Below are positions 4,977 to 8,851 of a stretch of 8,851 bases of DNA, in pieces. Made by a program: the position numbers and the translations under genes. The DNA is from Deltaproteobacteria bacterium. Its GTDB lineage: Bacteria; JAEEML01. Numbering within the stretch: the stretch's first letter is position 1; the number at the start of each line of letters is the position of its first letter. The stretch lies in contig JAEEML010000003.1 in the NCBI GenBank assembly GCA_016283195.1, forward strand, positions 1-8,851. Direction: 5' to 3'. The notes under the pieces are model-generated. The model worked only from the letters and a program-made list of their open reading frames with translations. It ran no database searches and had not been told where the DNA came from.

Positions 4977-6405
4977 ATATAACCTCCTTATTTCCACTCA
5001 GGGATATAGTGTGAAAGTTCTTGTTATCACTATAATTATTTAATAATGCCGTGAGTTCTTCCAGGCGCAGCAATAAAATATTAAGCTCTTCTTTGTCGCT
5101 TGGGGCCTCTTGATAAAGCTTTATCAAAAGCTGCCGTCTCTCAGTATAAGTATCGGTAATTTCAGTAATAAGCGCATTGCGCAGCCGCTCCAGACGCGGC
5201 CACTGGCGGCCGGTAATGCGGCTATCGTGAACCAGCCCCCAAATGTCCCAACTGGCCACCAGCTTAATGCTCCAAATGGTTTTGTCATCATCGGCTGTCC
5301 AGCCATCCATCTGTTGCAAAAACTTGGTGGGGTTCCACCATTGATTGCCCAAAGCGTGTTTGCGCCGCCGCACAATCGGCGCTCCGTGGGGCACAGAGCC
5401 CAATTTACCAAGACCAAAAGCCTGCCAGGTCATGTAATTGCTGCCGGCCGAAAAGTCCAAATTAACATAGGGCAAAAAGTGCGATAACATAATGTGTTTT
5501 TTATGCTTTTCAATATCTTCGCGCCGGAGTTTATAGGCCGTGAGTATATCATCTAAAGCAGTGGCCAAATCTGGGTCGGCGGTCAAAATATGGGCAATAT
5601 TTTTCTGCCAGGCCGGAGCGGGCAGGGTAGGAGCGGCAGCAATGTATTCATAGATTACTTTGGGGGTAATAAGCCAAATTTGCTCAGGTTTTTCCGCCGG
5701 AGCATAAAATGATGGTTCTTCTGTCACCTCCGGCGGCAAAAAGGCATCCGGCGGCGGAGAAACTTTATTTTTCGCTTTTCCCGGCTCTCGAGGCATTTCT
5801 CCGCCCCAATGAACCCAACTAAGCCCTCGGTCAGAGGAACGGTAAATTCCGTCAGAAGTCGCCGCCAATATTGTTTTGTTATCGCTTAAAACAGCTATTT
5901 GATTGATGGTAAGCGGCGCGCGGCCGTTATCCCACAGATAATAGCCCAATATATTGCCGGGGTCACTCCAGCTGACAGAGCGCCGCAGAATGCCATAGTC
6001 ATAGCCGGTAAAATCCTTGCCGCGCACCCGGCCGATATCCGGCTGGTAATGGATGGAATTTGTTGTCATTTTGGTGAGCGGGAAATTGAGCTTTGGCTGC
6101 TTATCGCGCCGGCCGGTATCTGGTAGCTCGATTTCTTCCATATACATATAGTCGTATTCATGGTTATTGGCGCCTAAAAGAGCTTCCTGCCAAGTGCGGC
6201 CATTATCATGAGAAATATAAATAATTCCGCGATTTGTACCCACATAGACACTCTGGCCGTCGGGAGAAAAAGCCATATTTCTAAATAGCGTTTTTTGCCG
6301 CTGACCGGTGAGCTTGGGGAGAAAATATCCGGCCTGCGCACTCTCGCGCCACAAAAAGCTGATGAGCAGCAGGAGCAGCATTAGTGAGAAGCGGCGCGGC
6401 ATCAT
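4966..6405 (-). CDS. Exported protein with Asp-box (BNR-type) repeats and a C-terminal helical, possibly TolC-like, domain
   Basis: A 479-residue exported protein of unknown function. The signal peptide MPRRFSLMLLLLLISFLWR ends at ESAQA with likely cleavage near residue 25. Residues about 40-200 form a beta-propeller-like segment with two Asp boxes, SHDNGRTW (65-72) and SSDRGLSW (190-197). Each is preceded by the usual strand (VYVGTNRGIIYI; ILAATSDGIYR), as in sortilin/YCF48-type propellers; only these two boxes are evident, so the propeller would be partial or divergent. A Pro/acidic linker (about 205-245) precedes a domain at about 275-460 with HFLPYVNLDFSAGS, LVASWDIWG and ITEITDTYTERRQLLIKLY. 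This matches the domain of the next gene element by element. The start follows the previous stop by 3 bases; the first codons are ATG ATG and no strong Shine-Dalgarno is visible, so coupling is likely. Fusion of Asp boxes to this helical repeat is unusual to my knowledge. Confidence 0.85.
   Translation of the reverse strand: MMPRRFSLMLLLLLISFLWRESAQAGYFLPKLTGQRQKTLFRNMAFSPDGQSVYVGTNRGIIYISHDNGRTWQEALLGANNHEYDYMYMEEIELPDTGRRDKQPKLNFPLTKMTTNSIHYQPDIGRVRGKDFTGYDYGILRRSVSWSDPGNILGYYLWDNGRAPLTINQIAVLSDNKTILAATSDGIYRSSDRGLSWVHWGGEMPREPGKAKNKVSPPPDAFLPPEVTEEPSFYAPAEKPEQIWLITPKVIYEYIAAAPTLPAPAWQKNIAHILTADPDLATALDDILTAYKLRREDIEKHKKHIMLSHFLPYVNLDFSAGSNYMTWQAFGLGKLGSVPHGAPIVRRRKHALGNQWWNPTKFLQQMDGWTADDDKTIWSIKLVASWDIWGLVHDSRITGRQWPRLERLRNALITEITDTYTERRQLLIKLYQEAPSDKEELNILLLRLEELTALLNNYSDNKNFHTISLSGNKEVIYAP
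4982..4989 (-). promoter_or_regulatory. Strong Shine-Dalgarno fixing the start at 4976
   Basis: On the minus strand AAGGAGGT, nearly the full anti-16S complement, lies 6 bases before the ATG at 4976. It lies inside the last codons of the upstream gene and is far stronger than anything before the alternative start at 4997, so it decides the start. It also suggests that this last cistron is translated at a high rate. Confidence 0.85.
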
Positions 6406-6408
6406 AGA

Positions 6409-6675
6409 TTAACCGGTGATGAGTTTAGCAATATTTTCCCAAAAAATTAGCACCAAGATAGCGCATATCGCGCTGCAAACCGAGAGAAAAATCAAGCATT
6501 TTTGCCAAATACTCATCTCTCCAAAGAGGGCCATCTTTTGGGCAAAAGCGGAACGTTCATCACGCCTGCTGCGCCTTATTTGCATACTCTTTTGCTGCAT
6601 ATTATTCAGCTGGGCCAAGGGGACATAAATGGCCAGCAAAACAAAAATAAGCACATAAATAGCAAGCTGGCTCAT
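6409..6675 (-). CDS. Small inner-membrane protein with two transmembrane segments
   Basis: I do not recognise a family. The 88-residue product has two clear hydrophobic helices, about 4-22 (LAIYVLIFVLLAIYVPLA) and about 60-79 (CLIFLSVCSAICAILVLIFW). They are joined by a basic, polar loop with an RRSRRDER cluster (34-41); by the positive-inside rule the loop is cytoplasmic and both ends are periplasmic. I chose the ATG at 6675, two bases after the stop of the upstream gene; a GTG at 6690 in the same frame would add five residues and overlap that gene by 13 bases. Neither start has a strong Shine-Dalgarno, so translation is probably coupled. Lying between exported proteins, it may anchor or assemble an envelope complex, which is inference from position only. 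Confidence 0.75.
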   Translation of the reverse strand: MSQLAIYVLIFVLLAIYVPLAQLNNMQQKSMQIRRSRRDERSAFAQKMALFGEMSIWQKCLIFLSVCSAICAILVLIFWENIAKLITG

Positions 6676-6677
6676 GA

Positions 6678-7235
6678 CTAGCGCACCCACCCGGGCGGTA
6701 CCCCAGCTTTCCGCGCCTGCTCCGGCAAATCTTTTTCAAGAAATTTCTTTGTATTTTCGATTTCTTGCAATTTCGCCGCCCGCATTTCTTCAAATTCGCG
6801 GATTTTTTGCTTATTTTGCAGCAAAAAGGCTAGCTCTCCCATGTTTCTGAGAGCAGCCAGTTCCTCTTCGATTTTGGCAAATTCATCGGTAAGGGCAATT
6901 AGTTTTTGGCGATTTGTGTGCAAGATATTTTGCCAATATTCTTTGCTTTTTTCCGGATATGGCGAAATTGCCGGAGCCGGATTATTGTCATAGAGTTTCG
7001 GCGTCGGCGCCGCGGCCGCAGGGCGCGCCAAAATAATTTTGCCGTTTTGGTCTTCTTTTACCTCACCGCGAGCCTTTAATTCCTCGATTTTTTTTAAATA
7101 AATTGAGTAATATGGCTCTGGTATCTGAGTCATATCATCAGTGATGTGGATAACACCCTGTTTATCGACCCAGCGCAAAAGGAGGGGCTGATTCGTAGCA
7201 GTGGCCAATAATAAAAATAAAGCTAACCACTTCAT
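6678..7235 (-). CDS. DUF4124-domain exported protein with coiled coil
   Basis: An exported protein of unknown biochemical role. A short hydrophobic N-terminus (MKWLALFLLLATATNQ) serves as signal or anchor. It is followed by the DUF4124 motif LRWVDKQGVIHITDDMTQIP (20-39), a small domain found near the N-terminus of many proteobacterial envelope proteins. Residues about 70-95 are Ala/Pro-rich. Residues about 96-170 are charged and heptad-like (KLIALTDEFAKIEEELAALR; REFEEMRAAKLQEIENTKKF), predicting a coiled coil. The protein ends in LPEQARKAGVPPGWVR, an ending I associate with deltaproteobacterial DUF4124 proteins. The start at 7235 is supported by GGAGG at 7241-7245 with a 5-base spacer. It lies 23 bases after the GAF-protein gene and 2 bases before the small membrane protein gene. 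Confidence 0.88.
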   Translation of the reverse strand: MKWLALFLLLATATNQPLLLRWVDKQGVIHITDDMTQIPEPYYSIYLKKIEELKARGEVKEDQNGKIILARPAAAAPTPKLYDNNPAPAISPYPEKSKEYWQNILHTNRQKLIALTDEFAKIEEELAALRNMGELAFLLQNKQKIREFEEMRAAKLQEIENTKKFLEKDLPEQARKAGVPPGWVR

Positions 7236-7258
7236 TCTGGCCTCCGTGAAGAAATATT

Positions 7259-8674
7259 TTAGATGCTAACAAAATCGTTATTAATGAGATAAGCAGCCAG
7301 TTCGTGGGAGATAAAATTCAAAATACCCACCTCTTCGGGATTATAAGGGCCGCTGGCTGTGCGATTTATGAGCTCAATAACGCCAAAAACACGGCCGTTT
7401 TTCTGCGCCGGGCTGCAAAGAATTGTGCGATTATCATAAGAAAGACTTTTGGATATTTCGTTATAAAAACGATTATCTGCCTGCACATTGCCCACAGCCA
7501 GGGTAACGCCGTCGAGGGCCGAAAGCCCAACAATTCCCACACCCATGGGTACACGGAATTTCATCACTTCATGCGCTTTGGGGCCGCGAGCGGCAGCAAA
7601 ATAAAGATCATGCTGATTTATATCGGCAATAAAGACCGAACCTGATTCTGAGGGGATATACTTTAGTGCCGCATCAAGGAAGAAATAACAGGCACTCTCA
7701 AGATCGGTAGCCGCAAAATAAACATCTTGCATCTCTTCTAAAAGCTGGGCGTAAATTTCGGCTGTTAACTCTCCGGCTTGGACAACTTGCGGAGCCGGGG
7801 GCACAAATTTTTCAGCCGGCTTAAGCGGCTGTTGTTTAACAATCTTTTGCGGCGCGGCACTCGGTGACGGCGGAGGAGGATCCGGCAAAACCATTTGGCC
7901 GGCATAAACCTCAGGAGCCGGCGCAGGAGATGGCACGGGCGCAGGTGCAGGAGTAGGAGGAACAGGGGGAGCAGAAACAGGGGCCACCTGAGCAACCACT
8001 CTGGCATTTAAAGAGCTGGCAGCAACCGGTGGGGCAATATGCGCATCGGCAAGTTGCTTATTGATAAGCGTATTGGCATCTACCGGGGCCTTTAAAATAG
8101 CTGTTGCCATTACAGGAGCCGGAGCAGGCACAGGCGCTGGAGCAGGCACAGGGGCCGGAGCGGGCACAGGAGCCGGAGCGGGCACAGGAGCCGGAGCGGG
8201 TACAGGAGCCGGAGCGGGCACAGGAGCCGGAGCGAGTACAGGTGCTGGAGCTGGTACAGGAGCTGGAGCAGGTATAGGTGCCGGAGCTGGCACAGGAGCC
8301 GGAGCGGGTACAGGTGCCGGAGCAGGCACAGGCGCTGGAGCAGGTATAGGTGCCGGAGCTGGCACAGGAGCCGGAGCTGGCACAGGCGCTGGAGCAGGTA
8401 TAGGTGCCGGAGTGGGCACAGGTGCCGGAGCTACAGGCTGCGGAGCTTCATCTTCCGGCAATTCGCGAATTCTAATGGTGTAATCTTTACCTGGCTCGGT
8501 AATATACATCCCGTCATCGCGAAAATCACATTCGACATTTTTAATATCGGTAATATTGCCAAGCTTAGCCAAGCCAACTTTCATGGCTTGCAACATGGTA
8601 TTAGCTTTTATTTTAGCAGTAATATTGAAGCCTGTTGTCTCATTGGCCGGAATAAAGACCTCAAAATTGGCCAT
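7259..8674 (-). CDS. GAF-domain protein with a long Pro-Ala repeat linker
   Basis: A soluble, probably cytoplasmic sensor- or scaffold-like protein of 471 residues with no signal peptide. Residues 1-75 form a compact N-terminal domain ([53 protein letters not shown]). I recall similar N-termini on GAF proteins of myxobacteria but know no function. Residues about 82-189 are 18 tandem hexapeptides, mostly APAPVP, and about 190-300 remain Pro/Ala-rich and presumably disordered. Residues about 301-471 form a GAF domain: a leading helix, [59 protein letters not shown], and a closing helix. No kinase, cyclase or DNA-binding domain follows, so any signal must act through the N-terminal domain or a partner. 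The start has GAGG with a 7-base spacer. It is the first complete gene of the row. Ligand unknown. Confidence 0.9.
   Translation of the reverse strand: MANFEVFIPANETTGFNITAKIKANTMLQAMKVGLAKLGNITDIKNVECDFRDDGMYITEPGKDYTIRIRELPEDEAPQPVAPAPVPTPAPIPAPAPVPAPAPVPAPAPIPAPAPVPAPAPVPAPAPVPAPAPIPAPAPVPAPAPVLAPAPVPAPAPVPAPAPVPAPAPVPAPAPVPAPAPVPAPAPVMATAILKAPVDANTLINKQLADAHIAPPVAASSLNARVVAQVAPVSAPPVPPTPAPAPVPSPAPAPEVYAGQMVLPDPPPPSPSAAPQKIVKQQPLKPAEKFVPPAPQVVQAGELTAEIYAQLLEEMQDVYFAATDLESACYFFLDAALKYIPSESGSVFIADINQHDLYFAAARGPKAHEVMKFRVPMGVGIVGLSALDGVTLAVGNVQADNRFYNEISKSLSYDNRTILCSPAQKNGRVFGVIELINRTASGPYNPEEVGILNFISHELAAYLINNDFVSI
8112..8432 (-). repeat. 18-bp coding minisatellite, about 17.8 units
   Basis: Eighteen consecutive 18-base units (plus-strand consensus ACAGGAGCCGGAGCAGGC) encode, on the minus strand, the APAPVP hexapeptides of the GAF protein. 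Units 3-7 are nearly identical, with one to three differences. Units 10, 14 and 17 share a T at the second position (ATAGG), which turns Val to Ile, and units 9, 13 and 16 just before them share the ending GCAGGT. This points to a higher-order block that was itself duplicated. All changes keep the frame and most are synonymous, showing that the Pro-Ala character is maintained. Unit number is likely to vary between strains by slippage or recombination. Confidence 0.95.
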
Positions 8675-8723
8675 TTAATAACCTCGCGTTTTTATTGATA
8701 AATAGCTATGATTCCTGTTGCTC

Positions 8724-8851
8724 TTACTGGCACTTGGCATCATCGTATTTTAAGATTGGCAGGCCGGCTTTTTTATCGGTCATCGTTAAGGTCTTAACAT
8801 TGCTCACCCCGCTGACCTTGGGCACCGGCGTATACTTGTATTCAAAGCTGA
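8724..8851 (-). CDS. 3' end of an unidentified gene (runs off the window)
   Basis: The minus-strand frame that is open at the window edge ends at TAA (8724-8726) after 41 visible residues, finishing in KAGLPILKYDDAKCQ. The visible part contains SFEYKYTPVPKVSGVSNVKT and a TLTMTDKK stretch, suggesting alternating beta strands and a soluble or exported protein. I do not recognise the family from this fragment. It lies 49 bases before the GAF-protein start on the same strand, so it is probably the preceding member of the same operon. That the frame is coding is supported by its fit with the row of genes and by the codon pattern, but the fragment is short. Confidence 0.55.
   Translation of the reverse strand, partial: SFEYKYTPVPKVSGVSNVKTLTMTDKKAGLPILKYDDAKCQ

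Noticed and set aside
5110-5487. Plus- and minus-strand frames of about 100-125 codons inside the Asp-box gene.
   Set aside because: They overlap fully a gene with signal peptide, motifs and operon spacing; their own products show no domain or ribosome site.
8112-8432. CRISPR-like array because of regular repeats.
   Set aside because: The units are contiguous 18-mers with no unique spacers and they encode a protein repeat; no cas genes are present.
8061-8483. A plus-strand frame of 140 codons rich in Gly-Ala-Gly-Thr.
   Set aside because: It is the antisense reading of the 18-bp coding repeat; a repeat length divisible by three keeps every frame open. It has no ribosome site, and the minus-strand reading carries flanking domains.

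Overview
The window reads as a bacterial chromosome segment of intermediate GC. The proteins look Gram-negative: signal peptides, a lipobox lipoprotein, a DUF4124 protein and outer-membrane-channel-like repeats. The DUF4124 protein with its C-terminal AGVPPGW-type ending, and the GAF protein with a small N-terminal domain, recall Deltaproteobacteria/Myxococcota-type genomes. The FISUMP lipoprotein domain recalls Fibrobacter and Bacteroidetes. The sequence does not settle the lineage, and I give none with confidence.

Layout. (1) Positions 8-2731, minus strand: complete polA (DNA polymerase I) with intact 5'-nuclease and polymerase motifs but a proofreading domain whose metal ligands are all replaced. 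(2) Positions 2712-4259: a debris zone. Its two ends carry minus-strand stubs of a type I restriction-modification operon: the first 24 residues of HsdM at 4185-4259, and at 2712-2995 an HsdR remnant with one frameshift and a huge internal deletion. Between them lie a 38-codon stub resembling the start of an IS4/DUF4372 transposase, an AT-rich cluster of direct and inverted repeats, and one intact plus-strand lipoprotein gene (FISUMP domain). (3) Positions 4278-8851: a tightly packed minus-strand gene row, in transcription order: the 3' end of an unknown gene, a GAF protein with a long Pro-Ala linker, a DUF4124/coiled-coil exported protein, a small two-helix membrane protein, a large exported protein with Asp-box repeats and a C-terminal helical repeat, and a smaller exported protein carrying a related helical repeat. 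Four junctions have gaps of 2-23 bases or overlap, so this is very probably one operon.

How it fits together. polA is housekeeping and seems unrelated to its neighbours. The operon probably encodes an envelope-associated apparatus: one cytoplasmic sensor-like GAF protein, one inner-membrane protein and three exported proteins, two of which share a repeat that I tentatively compare with half of a TolC-type outer-membrane protein. No member has an assigned function that I recognise. The row of unknown exported genes and the decayed hsd island are the two most notable parts of the window.
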